From positions 1-53,829 of the forward strand of contig DASYUH010000033.1 of assembly GCA_036001465.1 (NCBI GenBank): 53,829 nt of DNA, written 5' to 3'. The stretch is from Candidatus Polarisedimenticolia bacterium (GTDB taxonomy: Bacteria; Acidobacteriota; Polarisedimenticolia; Gp22-AA2). Positions 31,450 through 40,499 of this stretch are shown piece by piece; position 1 is the stretch's first letter; each line of letters starts with the position of its first letter. The notes beneath the pieces are model-generated. The model was given only the letters and a program-made list of their open reading frames with translations. It was not told the origin of the DNA and did not search any database. A program made the translations under genes and the position numbers.

Positions 31450-31487
31450 TTGATTAGCCCGCGCGAACGTGATAGAAAACGCGGGCT
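31450..31487 (+). promoter_or_regulatory. HU promoter with overlapping inverted repeat
   Basis: -35 TTGATT (31450-31455), 17-nt spacer, -10 TAGAAA (31473-31478). An inverted repeat AGCCCGCG (31456-31463) / CGCGGGCT (31480-31487) brackets the -10. It could be an operator or an early-transcript hairpin. Confidence 0.6.
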
Positions 31488-31548
31488 TGCGAACATCTCG
31501 TCCCCTCGAGAGCCGAGTCTTTTCACCGACCCAAAGGGAGATCCAGGG

Positions 31549-31824
31549 ATGACGCGCACCGATTTGATTGAAGCGATCGCGCAGGAAACCGGCGGTGACC
31601 GCCAGCAGGCCAAGGGCTTCCTCGAAGGCTTCACCCGCATCATCGAGCGGGAGATGAAGAACGAAGGGGAAGTGCCGCTCGCCGGGCTGGGCAAGTTCAA
31701 AGTCGTGAAGCGCCAGGCCCGCACCGGCCGGAATCCGATGACCGGGGAATCGATCCAGATCCCCGCCAAGACGGTGGTGAAGTTCACCGTCGCGAAGGTC
31801 CTCAAGGACTCGATCAAGAAATAG
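31549..31824 (+). CDS. HU/IHF-family DNA-binding protein
   Basis: Nucleoid protein that bends DNA; 91 aa, the usual length. MTRTDLIEAIAQETG, the dimer core, GLGKFKVVKRQARTGRNPMTG with the DNA-intercalating arm Arg-Asn-Pro, and KFTVAKVLKDSI. ATG 31549 has AAGGGAG 9 nt upstream. Own promoter seen. HU and IHF subunits cannot be fully separated by eye; a single homodimeric HU is more likely. Confidence 0.94.
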   Translation: MTRTDLIEAIAQETGGDRQQAKGFLEGFTRIIEREMKNEGEVPLAGLGKFKVVKRQARTGRNPMTGESIQIPAKTVVKFTVAKVLKDSIKK

Positions 31825-31827
31825 ACG

Positions 31828-32319
31828 ATGCCGGCCGGCCCGGGAGCCGCGGTCCGCCTCCTCCTTCAAGACGTCTACCTGCAGGAGATGGTCCTCTCCC
31901 TGTACCGCGTCTACGCCCGGAGGCTGCGCGATGCAGGGGGAGAGCGGCTGATCGAGGCCTACCTAGGGGCCGAGGGGGAAAGGCGGAAACGGGTCCTCGC
32001 CTATCTTTCCGCGCAGGGTGTCTCCGCGTCCCCCGCCGTGCGCTCCGTGTTCGCCGCCCTGGGAAGCGCCTACGGCCGCGCCACGTCGATGCTCGGCACG
32101 CGCGTCATGCTCCGCATCGCGCTCTCCGCCAGCCGGAGCGCATCGAAGCAGGCGTGCGCCCGCCTCGGCGATCCGGCCGGCCCGGACATCGTCTACCTGT
32201 CGACCCTCCGCGCCCGCAACGAGGGGGAGCTCCTCGACGGGCTCACGCAGCACCTGATCGACACGGCGCCCCGTCGCCGCGCGGCCCGGCCTCATACCCG
32301 GTCGGGCCCGGAGTCCTAG
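31828..32319 (+). CDS. Protein of unknown function, 163 aa
   Basis: Starts 3 nt after the HU stop, so it depends on HU translation or transcript. It is mainly helical and Arg/Ala-rich: VYLQEMVLSLYRVYARRLRDAGG, GERRKRVLAYLSAQGV, VRSVFAALGSAYGRATSMLGTRVMLRIALSASRSASKQACARL. The middle could form a membrane-surface or ferritin-like helix bundle (COQ7-type impression) but the metal ligands are not evident. The stop overlaps the convergent mtaB stop by 4 nt. Confidence 0.65.
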   Translation: MPAGPGAAVRLLLQDVYLQEMVLSLYRVYARRLRDAGGERLIEAYLGAEGERRKRVLAYLSAQGVSASPAVRSVFAALGSAYGRATSMLGTRVMLRIALSASRSASKQACARLGDPAGPDIVYLSTLRARNEGELLDGLTQHLIDTAPRRRAARPHTRSGPES

Positions 32320-33659
32320 TCGAGAATCACGCCCCGGGTGCCGGTTTCGATCGCCTCGTCGATCCGCACGCGCACCAGGCGGTTCATCCAGGCGGCGGCG
32401 TCGCGTCCTTCGAGATCGCATCCGAGATCGATGAAATTGTCGGTCAGCGCCCGCAGGCGACCATCCGGGCGGACCTCGTTGAGGGTCAGGGCGGTCCGGG
32501 TCCCCCCGACCAAGGAGCGGCGGAACCGAAGCGAGAGATCCTGCGCGAGACACCGCAGCCGGGCGCTCCGCTCCCTGATCACCTCCGGGCGGACGGGCGC
32601 CGGCAGCGCAGCGGCCGGCGTGCCGGGGCGCGCCGAGTACGAGAAGACGTGCAGGTAATTGAGCGGGGACGACTCGATGAAGCGGCACGTGCTCTCGAAC
32701 TCGCCGTCGGTCTCGCCAGGGAAGCCGACGATGACGTCGGCCCCGAGGGCCATCCCGGGGATCCTCAGACGCAGGGACTCGACGACGCGGGCATAGTCGG
32801 AAGAGCGGTACGGGCGGCGCATGCGGAGCAGGACCGGATCGGAGCCGCTTTGCAGAGGGATCTGGAGGTGCGGGGCGAGGCGCCCGCCGCCTCCCGCCAG
32901 GAGCGCCACCAGGTCCGCGGTCACGGTCCTCGGCTCGAGCGAGTTGAGGCGCAGGCGACCCAGCCCCTGGATTTCGATCGCCCGCGCCAGAAGGTGATCG
33001 AGACGGGTGGGCGGGTCGAGGTCCCTGCCGTAGTCGCCGGTGTTCACGCCGGTGAACACGATCTCGCGGTAGCCGGCGTCGGTCAGGCGCCCGATGCGGC
33101 CGAGGACGTCGGCCGGCGGCAGGCTCCGGCTGGCGCCGCGGACCGACGGGATGATGCAGTAGGAGCAGCGCAGGTTGCACCCCTCCTGCACCTTGAGCAG
33201 GGCGCGCGTGCGGTCGCCCGGGCCGGGCGCAGGGTCGCATCCGGCGGTGGCGCCGAACGGGCCGAGGTCGAGGGCCTGGGAGGAGTGGTCCAGGAGTCCG
33301 AACGCCCTCGCGGCCAGGGCGGGGACCGTTTCGATCTGCTCGCGCAGGGGCACCACGTGGTCGACGCCCGCGACGGAGCGCAGGCCCGCCGGATCGCGCT
33401 CGGCGTAGCAGCCGGTTGCGATCAGGACCGCGCGCGGGTTGTCACCGCGCAGGCGCCGGGCGATCTGGCGCGCCTCGCGGTCGGCGCGGGCGGTCACCGT
33501 GCAGGTGTTCAGGACGACGAGGTCGGCGCGGTCCCCGGGGCGGTGGTCCGCGCCGCCGGCGGCCCGATCGAAGCCCAGGGCGCGCAGGCGCGTCTCGAGC
33601 GCGGACGAGTCGGCCTGGTTCAGCTTGCAGCCGAGAGTGACGATCCGGTAGGTCGGCAC
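32316..33659 (-). CDS. mtaB: tRNA (N6-threonylcarbamoyl-A37-C2)-methylthiotransferase MtaB
   Basis: Radical-SAM enzyme that adds a methylthio group to t6A37 of tRNAs. 447 aa: N-terminal UPF0004 domain with the auxiliary cluster Cys11 (LGCKLNQAD), Cys53 (LNTCTVT) and Cys84 (TGCYAE); radical-SAM motif Cys161, Cys165, Cys168 (CNLRCSYC); C-terminal TRAM-like part (about 385-447). GCKLNQAD and LPPADVL favour MtaB over MiaB and RimO. The GTG start at 33659 overlaps the purE stop (TAGTG). Confidence 0.92.
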   Translation of the reverse strand: MPTYRIVTLGCKLNQADSSALETRLRALGFDRAAGGADHRPGDRADLVVLNTCTVTARADREARQIARRLRGDNPRAVLIATGCYAERDPAGLRSVAGVDHVVPLREQIETVPALAARAFGLLDHSSQALDLGPFGATAGCDPAPGPGDRTRALLKVQEGCNLRCSYCIIPSVRGASRSLPPADVLGRIGRLTDAGYREIVFTGVNTGDYGRDLDPPTRLDHLLARAIEIQGLGRLRLNSLEPRTVTADLVALLAGGGGRLAPHLQIPLQSGSDPVLLRMRRPYRSSDYARVVESLRLRIPGMALGADVIVGFPGETDGEFESTCRFIESSPLNYLHVFSYSARPGTPAAALPAPVRPEVIRERSARLRCLAQDLSLRFRRSLVGGTRTALTLNEVRPDGRLRALTDNFIDLGCDLEGRDAAAWMNRLVRVRIDEAIETGTRGVILD

Positions 33660-34207
33660 TAGTCCTTGCGACCGGCCTTGAGGGCGCGGTTCTTCTCCGT
33701 CACCTTGGCGGCCAGCCGCTCCTTGAATCGGCGCAGGCGGTGGCGCAGGCCCGGGTCGCGCGTCGCCAGGATCTGGACCGCGAAGATCCCGGCGTTGAGG
33801 GCGCCGGATTTGCCGATGGCCATCGACGCCACCGGCACGCCCCCCGGCATCTGCACGGTCGAGAGCAGGGCATCGAGGCCCTGCAGGGAGGAGGACGCCA
33901 GGGGCACGCCGATGACCGGCAGGGTCGTGTGCGCCGCCACCACTCCGGCCAGATGGGCCGCGTGGCCCGCCCCCAGGATGATCGCCCCGAAGCCCCGCTC
34001 CTCGGCGTGCCTTGCCAGATCGGCGGTCACGTCCGGCGTGCGGTGGGCCGAGGTGATATCGACCTCGTAGGGGACGCCGAAATCCTTCAGGACCTTGACC
34101 GCCTCTTCCATCACCGGGTAGTCGCTGTCGCTCCCCATGGCGATCCATACTTTGAGCTGCGGTGCCCCCGAGGATTCGGATGCCTTGCCCTTGCGCGCTC
34201 TGGCCAC
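33659..34207 (-). CDS. purE: N5-carboxyaminoimidazole ribonucleotide mutase
   Basis: Rearranges N5-CAIR to CAIR in purine synthesis. The 182-aa protein has MGSDSDYPVMEEA, the ITSAHRTPD catalytic segment and the GAGHAAHLAGVVAAHT loop typical of class I PurE; the C-terminal LRRFKERLAAKV helix is present. The first 17 residues (MARARKGKASESSGAPQ) are an added basic tail. purD is 3.7 kb away on the same strand, purK is not in the window. Confidence 0.95.
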   Translation of the reverse strand: MARARKGKASESSGAPQLKVWIAMGSDSDYPVMEEAVKVLKDFGVPYEVDITSAHRTPDVTADLARHAEERGFGAIILGAGHAAHLAGVVAAHTTLPVIGVPLASSSLQGLDALLSTVQMPGGVPVASMAIGKSGALNAGIFAVQILATRDPGLRHRLRRFKERLAAKVTEKNRALKAGRKD

Positions 34208-34270
34208 GGAAGTCCCCCCCGGTTCGCAGGGTGATGCGTCGCCGAGGGCGGGATTCTAGCAGAGACGGGG

Positions 34271-34303
34271 CGCGGCCCGGCCGAATACTCGGACAGGCTC
34301 CTA
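34271..34303 (-). repeat. 3'-end repeat, copy 5 (after the small Cys protein)
   Basis: Minus-strand TAGGAGCCTGTCCGAGTATT followed by CGGCCGGGCCGCG. The TAG is the stop of the gene at 34301-34555. Confidence 0.82.
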
Positions 34304-34555
34304 CGCGGCGGTGTGCGGGGTCCGGCTGCGGATCGGCTCGGCGCAGTGGCAGCGCTCGAGCCGGCGGTTGCAGGCGAAGCAGAAGCCGTTTTGGGCGAAA
34401 AAGTCGGCCATCTCCTCCTGCCAGGCGTCGATGAAACCCATCCGCTCGTAATCGCTCATGCTGCTCAGCTCGAGGAGGATCCGGATGTTCTCGCGAGACT
34501 GGTGGTACGCCCTGAGGATCTCGAAAATCCTTCTCGTGTCTGCGGCGTTCTCCAT
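34301..34555 (-). CDS. Small Cys-containing protein of unknown function, 84 aa
   Basis: Helical first half (RRIFEILRAYHQSRENIRILLELSSM, FIDAWQEEMADFF) then FCFACNRRLERCHC, a CxxC...CxC set that may bind zinc or iron. ATG 34555 has GGAG 6 nt upstream; a longer frame to 34588 lacks this. No homologous family recognised. Its TAG stop starts a 3'-end repeat copy. Confidence 0.65.
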   Translation of the reverse strand: MENAADTRRIFEILRAYHQSRENIRILLELSSMSDYERMGFIDAWQEEMADFFAQNGFCFACNRRLERCHCAEPIRSRTPHTAA

Positions 34556-34655
34556 CACGTTCTCCGTGTGATGCAGAAAGGATACCACGCGCCTCGCGGG
34601 AGTCCAGCGCGGCCCCCAAGGCCGCGCGGAGCGGGCGCAGCAGGAAGCGGGTCGG

Positions 34656-35885
34656 CTACTCGTGCCGCAGGGCCTCGATGGGATCCAGGCGCGCCGCCTT
34701 GCGCGCCGGATACCAGCCGAAGAACACCCCCACGAAGGCGGCGAAGCCGAAGGCGACGGCGACGGACGGGACGGTCACCGCCACGGGCCAGCCCGCGATC
34801 GCGGCGATCAGCCGGGACGCGGCGACGCCCAGGGCCACGCCGATCGCCCCGCCGACGATCGACAGGACGATCGCCTCCAGCAGGAACTGGCCGAGGACGT
34901 GGCGGGCCTTGGCTCCAACCGCCATCCGGATGCCGATCTCGCGCGTGCGCTCGCTCACCGAGACGAGCATGATGTTCATGATGCCGATGCCGCCCACGAG
35001 GAGGGAGATGGCGGCGACCGATCCGAGGAGGAGCGACAGCGTCCGCGTCGTCTCCTGGGCGGTCGCGGCGATCTCCTCCTGCGATCGCATCATGAAGTCG
35101 TCGTCCTCGCCCCGCGCGATGCGGTGACGCTGGCGCAGGAGCGTCCCGATCTCCTGCATGGCCTCGCCGATGCGATCGGGGGATCGCGCGGTCACCTGGA
35201 TGAGGTTCAGCCGGTCACGGCCCAGGACCCGCTTCATGAGGGTCGTGTACGGCACCACGACCTGGTCGTCCTGGTCCTGGCCCATGGTGCTCCCCCCCTT
35301 GCGCTCGAGCACGCCGACGACCTTGAACGGGACGTTGCGGATGCGGATGATCGCGCCCAGCGGATCGTCGCCGGGAAAGAGATTGTCCGCGACCGAGTCG
35401 CCCAGAACCGCGACCTTGGTGCCCGCACGGACCTCCGCCTCGCTGAAGAACACCCCCCGATCGAGGTTCCAGGCCCGGATGTAGGGCCAGTCGACGTCGG
35501 CGCCGTTGACCTCGGTGGACCAGTTGTATTCGCCCGCGACGATCGGGGCCGCCATCCGCACGCCGGGAGAGACGTACGCCACCGAAGCGCACTCCGCCTT
35601 GATCGCGGCGGCGTCATCGGGCGTCAGGGAGGGGCGGGAGGCGAAGACGCGCGCCCCGCCCTGGGTCACGGCGCCGGGATAGACCATGATGAAGTTGGCT
35701 CCGAGCGACGAGATGTTCGACTGGATCGATTGCGACGCGCCGCTCCCGACCGCGCCCATGGCGATGACGCACCCCACGCCGATCACGATGCCCAGGATGG
35801 TGAGGGCCGAACGCATCGGGTTGCGGAGAATGGCGCGCAGTCCGACCTTGAGGATGCTGGTGGCGCGGATCAGGCCGATCTTCAT
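34656..35885 (-). CDS. MacB-type ABC transporter permease
   Basis: 409 aa, inner-membrane mechanotransmission permease. N-terminal cytoplasmic/TM1 segment NPMRSALTILGIVIGVGCVIAMGAVGSGAS, a large periplasmic MacB_PCD domain (about 60-260), and three C-terminal membrane segments of the FtsX type (about 285-310, 335-365, 370-395) with VSERTREIGIRMAVGA. It forms a set with the ATPase and the adaptor; each overlaps the next by 4 nt. The ATPase is a separate gene here, unlike E. coli MacB, where it is fused. Substrate unknown. Confidence 0.92.
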   Translation of the reverse strand: MKIGLIRATSILKVGLRAILRNPMRSALTILGIVIGVGCVIAMGAVGSGASQSIQSNISSLGANFIMVYPGAVTQGGARVFASRPSLTPDDAAAIKAECASVAYVSPGVRMAAPIVAGEYNWSTEVNGADVDWPYIRAWNLDRGVFFSEAEVRAGTKVAVLGDSVADNLFPGDDPLGAIIRIRNVPFKVVGVLERKGGSTMGQDQDDQVVVPYTTLMKRVLGRDRLNLIQVTARSPDRIGEAMQEIGTLLRQRHRIARGEDDDFMMRSQEEIAATAQETTRTLSLLLGSVAAISLLVGGIGIMNIMLVSVSERTREIGIRMAVGAKARHVLGQFLLEAIVLSIVGGAIGVALGVAASRLIAAIAGWPVAVTVPSVAVAFGFAAFVGVFFGWYPARKAARLDPIEALRHE

Positions 35886-36580
35886 GCGCTCTTCGACGCG
35901 GCGGTCCGCTCGTCGCTCAGGACCCGGCCGTCCCTGAGATGGATGACGCGGGCGGCGTGCCGGGCGACATCCGGCTCGTGCGTGATCAGGAGGATCGTCT
36001 TGCCCGCACGGTTGAGCTCATGGAAGATCGACAGCACCTCCTCGGAGGTGCGGGAGTCGAGGTTCCCCGTCGGCTCGTCCGCGAGCAGGACGGGCGGGTC
36101 CGTCATGAGCGCGCGGGCGATCGCCACGCGCTGCTGCTGTCCTCCCGAGAGCTGCGACGGGTGGTGCTCCTCCCGACCCGCCAGCCCGACGCGCTGAAGC
36201 GCGGCGCGCGCCCGGGCGCGCCGGCCGGAGGCGTCCAGCGTGGCGTTGCCGTAAAGGAGCGGCAGCTCCACGTTTTCCAGCGCCGACGTGCGCGGCAGGA
36301 GGTTGAAGTTCTGGAAGACGAAGCCGATCTTGGCGTTGCGAATCTCCGCCAGGGAGTCGGGCGACAGGCGTGAGACGTCCACGCCGTCGAGCAGGTACCG
36401 CCCGGACGTCGGCCGGTCCAGGCACCCCAGGAGGTTCATCAGCGTCGACTTGCCGGACCCGGAAGGCCCCATGATGGCGACCGATTCTCCGGCGCCGACC
36501 GCGAGCGACACGCCGTCCAGGGCCCGCACCTCGATCTCGCCCAGCCGGTAGACTCTCACCAGATCGACGATCTCGATCAA
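35882..36580 (-). CDS. ABC transporter ATP-binding protein (MacB/LolD type)
   Basis: 232 aa with Walker A GPSGSGKS (about 38-45), Q-loop FVFQNFNLLPRTSALENVELPL, signature LSGGQQQRVAIARAL and Walker B LLADEPTGNLDS. It powers the permease encoded next. ATGA overlaps at both ends show one translation unit. Confidence 0.95.
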   Translation of the reverse strand: MIEIVDLVRVYRLGEIEVRALDGVSLAVGAGESVAIMGPSGSGKSTLMNLLGCLDRPTSGRYLLDGVDVSRLSPDSLAEIRNAKIGFVFQNFNLLPRTSALENVELPLLYGNATLDASGRRARARAALQRVGLAGREEHHPSQLSGGQQQRVAIARALMTDPPVLLADEPTGNLDSRTSEEVLSIFHELNRAGKTILLITHEPDVARHAARVIHLRDGRVLSDERTAASKSA

Positions 36581-37827
36581 AACGGCCGCCTTCCCCCCCG
36601 TGCGGCGCCCTGGCCCACGCCCGGGAAGGAGCCGCCGCCCGCGGATTTCGAGGTGGCCAGTCCCACCGCGACGCGGTCCCCCTCGCGGAGATCCCCTTCG
36701 AGGATCTGGGTGAATCGCCCGTCGGTGAGGCCGGCCCTGACCGGAACCGGTCGCAGGACGCCATGCGGGCCGACGACGTGCACCGTCTGCTGGCGGGGAT
36801 CGCGGGCCGGGGTCCCCGTCAGGGCCGCTGCCGCCCGATCGAGACCGGCCCCGCTCCGGGTGCCCTCAGCGGGCGCGGCCTCGGGAGTGCTGCGGCCGCC
36901 GGTGCGCTCCGTCTCGATCGGCTGGAACCGGAGGGCGGCGTTGGGCACCCTCAGGACGTCAGGGACGCTCGACACTTCGATGGTCACGTCGGCGGTCATC
37001 AGCGGCCTCAGCTTGCGATCCGGATTGGCGACGTCGACGATGACCGGGTAGGTCACCACGTTCTGGTTCTGCGTGGCGTTGAGGCGGATCTGGGAGATCT
37101 GCCCGGAGAAGGTCTCCTCGGGGTAGGCATCGACCGTGAAGCGCGCGGTCTGGCCGACCGCCGTCCGGCCGATGTCGGACTGGTCGACGTCGACCAGCAC
37201 CCGCATCTTGGTCAGATCCTCGGCGATGGTGAACAGGGTCGGCGCCTGGAAGGAGGCCGCCACGGTCTGTCCGATGTCGTACTGCCGGGCGACGACGACT
37301 CCGTCGATCGGCGAGAAGATCCGGGCGTAGGACAGGCTGGTCTTCGCCTGGCGCAGGCCCGCGGCGGCCAGGTCCACCTGCGCCTGCGCCGAATCGAAAG
37401 CCGCCCGGGCCGCGTCGAACTCCGCGTCCGCTTCGAGCCCTTCCTCCTTGAGCCGCTCGCTCCGATGGAAGGCGATTTCGGCGTTCCGCTTCTGGACCTC
37501 CGCCTGCGCCAGTTCGGCGGTCCGCTGCTCGACCTGGGCCTGGAAGGGGGTCGGGTCGAGCTCGGCCAGGAGCTGGCCGCGTTTCACGGGGCTGTTGTAG
37601 TCGGCATGCAGCCGGGAGATGATGCCGGACACCTGGCTGCCGACCTGCACCGTCGTCACGGCGGAGATGGTGCCGGTCGCGGTCACGGTCTCGCTCACCG
37701 TGCCGCGGTCGACGCGCATCATCCGGTAGCCCCCGTCCTCGTCCTTGTCCCCCCGCTCCAGGTAGATGGCCGCGAGCGTCGCGACCGCGACGGCGGCGAT
37801 CGATCCGATGATCAGGAGGCGGCGCAT
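36577..37827 (-). CDS. Periplasmic adaptor subunit (MacA/HlyD family)
   Basis: 416 aa, first gene of the efflux set. One membrane anchor (about 4-20), then barrel-sandwich half-motifs GTISAVTTVQVGSQVSGIISRL and SYARIFSPIDGVVVARQYDIGQTV, a coiled-coil hairpin (about 85-140, ELAQAEVQKRNAEIAFHRSERLKEEGLEADAEF), and a beta-barrel domain with VLVDVDQSDIGRTAVGQ. A proline/threonine-rich stretch interrupts the last domain near 305-345. It links the inner-membrane pump to an outer-membrane channel, which is not encoded nearby. Confidence 0.93.
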   Translation of the reverse strand: MRRLLIIGSIAAVAVATLAAIYLERGDKDEDGGYRMMRVDRGTVSETVTATGTISAVTTVQVGSQVSGIISRLHADYNSPVKRGQLLAELDPTPFQAQVEQRTAELAQAEVQKRNAEIAFHRSERLKEEGLEADAEFDAARAAFDSAQAQVDLAAAGLRQAKTSLSYARIFSPIDGVVVARQYDIGQTVAASFQAPTLFTIAEDLTKMRVLVDVDQSDIGRTAVGQTARFTVDAYPEETFSGQISQIRLNATQNQNVVTYPVIVDVANPDRKLRPLMTADVTIEVSSVPDVLRVPNAALRFQPIETERTGGRSTPEAAPAEGTRSGAGLDRAAAALTGTPARDPRQQTVHVVGPHGVLRPVPVRAGLTDGRFTQILEGDLREGDRVAVGLATSKSAGGGSFPGVGQGAARGGRRPF

Positions 37828-37935
37828 GCTGTGACCTCGGTCCCGATTGTGCGCCTGAGCGCGAGGCGAGGCAAGTCGGACCGGCGGGTCCCGGGGTGAC
37901 GCCGGGAGCCCCCCGCGGCCGGAGGCGCGTGCCGC

Positions 37936-39219
37936 TCAACCGCCGGATTCGGCGGCGTCGCGGGCGACGTCGGTGCGGACCTGGCGGCCGTCGAAGTGGA
38001 TCGCCTCGACGCCGCGGTAGCAGCGCTCCCGCGCCTGCGCGAAGGTGGCGCCCAGCGCCGTCACAGTCAGGACGCGGCCTCCGGCGCTGATGAACTTCCC
38101 ATCCTTGACGGCGGTGCCGGCGTGGAACACCTCGACCCCCTCCAGGGCCTCGGCCGCCTCGATGCCGCTGATCGGCCGGCCGGTCTCGGCCTGCTCCGGA
38201 TAGCCGCGCGACGCCAGGACGGCGCACACCGATCGGGCCTTCATCCACTCGATGGAGATCTCCTCCAGGCGGCCGTCGAGGGTCGCCTGCAGGACAGGAA
38301 TCAGGTCGCTCTTCATGCGCCCGACGATCAGCTCGGCCTCGGGATCGCCGAAGCGGGCGTTGTATTCCAGGACGCGCGGCCCCTTCTTGGTCAGCATCAG
38401 CCCGACGTACAGGATGCCGCGGTACGGCCGGCCTTCTTCGGCCAGGCCGGCCACGGTCGGCACGAGGATGTCGTCCCGGATGGCGCGGAAGGTGTCGGCA
38501 TCGATGTGCACGGAGGGGGAGTACCCTCCCATGCCGCCGGTGTTCGGGCCGGAGTCGTCGTCGCCCAGCCGCTTGTAGTCCTGGCAGGTGACGAGCGGCA
38601 GGACGCGCTCTCCGTCGGACAGGGCGAAGAACGACGCCTCGTGTCCCTCCAGGAACTCCTCGATCACCAGGCGGTCGCCGGCCACCCCGAAGCGCCTCTC
38701 GACCTGGATCATCTCGATGGCGGCCTCGGCCTCCTTCTTGTCCGCGGCGATGACGACCCCCTTGCCGCCGGCCAGGCCGTCGGCCTTGAACACCAGGGGA
38801 AAGTCGTCCTTGCGCTTCTTGAGGAGGGAGCGCGTCTCTTCGGCCGACATGGACACGTCGAACTTCGCCGTGGGGATCTTGTGCTTCTTCATGAAGTCCT
38901 TGGCGAACGCCTTGCTCGATTCGATCTCGGCGGCCGCCCGGGTGGCGCCGAAGATGCGCAGATCGCGCTTCTGGAACTCGTCGACGATTCCCAGCGTCAG
39001 CGGCAGCTCCGGGCCGACGACCGTGAGGTCGATGCGGATCTTCTCCGCGAAATCGGCCAGCTCGACGATGGAGGAGGGATCGATCGGGACCCGGTCGGCG
39101 AGCTTGGCCATGCCGACGTTCCCCGGCGCGCAGTAGAGCTCCTTGACCAGGGGGCTGCTGCGGATCTTCCAGGCGAGGGCGTGCTCGCGGGCTCCGCTTC
39201 CGACGACAAGAACCTTCAT
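37936..39219 (-). CDS. purD: Phosphoribosylamine-glycine ligase
   Basis: ATP-grasp enzyme of purine synthesis. 427 aa: MKVLVVGSGAREHALAWK, APGNVGMA, VVGPELPLTLGIVDEF, KADGLAGGKGVVIA, GPNTGGMGGYSP, LEYNARFGDPEAE. Full length and intact. It has its own promoter upstream; the gene after it (macA) starts 109 nt further on. Confidence 0.97.
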   Translation of the reverse strand: MKVLVVGSGAREHALAWKIRSSPLVKELYCAPGNVGMAKLADRVPIDPSSIVELADFAEKIRIDLTVVGPELPLTLGIVDEFQKRDLRIFGATRAAAEIESSKAFAKDFMKKHKIPTAKFDVSMSAEETRSLLKKRKDDFPLVFKADGLAGGKGVVIAADKKEAEAAIEMIQVERRFGVAGDRLVIEEFLEGHEASFFALSDGERVLPLVTCQDYKRLGDDDSGPNTGGMGGYSPSVHIDADTFRAIRDDILVPTVAGLAEEGRPYRGILYVGLMLTKKGPRVLEYNARFGDPEAELIVGRMKSDLIPVLQATLDGRLEEISIEWMKARSVCAVLASRGYPEQAETGRPISGIEAAEALEGVEVFHAGTAVKDGKFISAGGRVLTVTALGATFAQARERCYRGVEAIHFDGRQVRTDVARDAAESGG

Positions 39220-39298
39220 CGGGCCGTGCGTCCTCGGCGAAGGAAACCGCGGGGGAAACGACAGGCTCCGCGCACCGCTCCGCGCGGCAGAACATCAA

Positions 39299-39328
39299 AT
39301 TATTCCACAGCGCTTTCCGCCGCGTCAA
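39299..39328 (-). promoter_or_regulatory. Promoter for purD
   Basis: Minus strand: -35 TTGACG (39323-39328), 18-nt spacer, -10 AATAAT (39299-39304). The region is locally AT-rich. Leader about 70 nt. Confidence 0.6.
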
Positions 39329-39395
39329 CCTTGCCCGAATGGAGGTAGGGTCGGTTGACCCACTAGCGGCAGTTCTCGGGCAGTTCTCCGGGCTG

Positions 39396-40408
39396 TTGTT
39401 GACAAGTGAGTTGACCGCTCGCGTTTGACAAGTGATCTGTCCGCTTTTCTCTGGTTGACCTTCCTTTCAGGGAGAGACCGTAGCGGTGGCCTGGTGGGAG
39501 CTGTGGACGCCTGCGGGGTTCAGCAGGCGTCCAAGGCTCCTGTGGGCGCGTTTTCCAGCGTCCACAGGGCCGGCAGCTTCCACAGGCCGAACCCTGCGCG
39601 CTTTTCCTTCTGCGGTGAATCGGCCGAAACATTGTGGCCCTCGCCACACCGAATGCGTGCCGTCCAGATGCCGGCGAACCAGCACGCGCAGGGCGGCGCA
39701 GGTCCGGCGCCCGGTCTGCTTGTCCAACTGCAACCGCAGCTTGCCGAAGACGATGGTGTTGTCCTGGCCGACGACACGTTCCTCTTCGATGCAGAGGATC
39801 TGATCCAGGTCCACCCGGCCCAGGGGCACAAAAGCCGAACGGCGATCAACGTCTGACGTTCATCCGGAACCTGAGCCAGCCAGGCGTGCGGGCTGCCGTC
39901 CAAGTGCAACAGCTCGCCCCGGCACGGCCGCGGCTCCCGGCGTCGTCGGTGCCGCCCGCAGGACTTGTACTTCTTCACCAGCCCCGCTTCCTGCAGCGCC
40001 TTCTTCACGAAGCTATAGGACAGCTTGACCCCGTGCTCCCGTCTCGCGATCTCGTGGAAGTGCCGCACGTTGAATCCCGTGTAGCGCTCGCGGTACAACG
40101 ACAGAACCCGCTCCACCGCCTCCAGCGGAGCCCGCTTCGGTGATGGCGTCTGCCGCCGTCGATCAAACAGCCCTCTGTAGCCGCTCTTCTGCCACCACCG
40201 CCGCCAGCGCCGCACCGTCCGAGGACTCACGTTCAGGATCTCCGCCACCTGCCACCACGTGTACTTCCCGCTCATCCCCTGCAAAATGACTTCCTGCCGT
40301 CTCATCGCTCGCTCCACGGCCTCCGCCGCGTACCCCATGGCCTCGCCCTCCAGGCCATGACGTATCACCGAGGTCCATCTCTGCGAGCGGCCAACTCATG
40401 TGCTACAA
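39396..40408. mobile_element. Internally deleted insertion sequence (ISNCY-like)
   Basis: A unit of about 1.0 kb bounded by inverted copies of TGAGTTGACCGCTCGC (39407-39422) and GCGAGCGGCCAACTCA (40383-40398), 15 of 16 matching; similarity continues outward through TTGTTGACAAG on the left and the complement of CTACAA on the right. The left end has a second TTGACAAGTGA copy just inside. It holds only a broken transposase. No target duplication was recognised. Confidence 0.7.
39467..40368 (-). pseudogene. Transposase remnant lacking the DDE core
   Basis: The N-terminal helix-turn-helix (TWWQVAEILNVSPRTVRRWRRWW, about 38-60 counted from 40368) and the first catalytic segment HLDGSPHAWL are in one frame; the C-terminal part LDQILCIEEERVVGQDNTIVF with its downstream beta domain is in another frame (39467-39829). 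The part between, which carries the other acidic catalytic residues in ISNCY transposases, is missing near 39830. One deletion that also shifts the frame explains this. It cannot move itself. Confidence 0.75.
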
Positions 40409-40439
40409 AAAACGGTCAAAGCATGAACTCTCTACAAGG

Positions 40440-40464
40440 CAGCAAGTATTCAGCAAGTATTCAG
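40440..40464 (+). repeat. Tandem 11-bp duplication
   Basis: AGCAAGTATTC occurs twice in direct succession after the IS right end and just before the -35 of the next promoter. Too short for a CRISPR. Confidence 0.6.
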
Positions 40465-40493
40465 TTGACAGGAGTTCAGTCAGAGTGTATTAG
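40465..40493 (+). promoter_or_regulatory. Promoter for the beta-helix surface protein
   Basis: -35 TTGACA (40465-40470), 17-nt spacer, -10 TATTAG (40488-40493). It starts a leader of about 190 nt. Confidence 0.65.
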
Positions 40494-40499
40494 ACGAGC

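Noticed and set aside
40440-40464. CRISPR array
   Set aside because: Only two 11-bp units without spacers.
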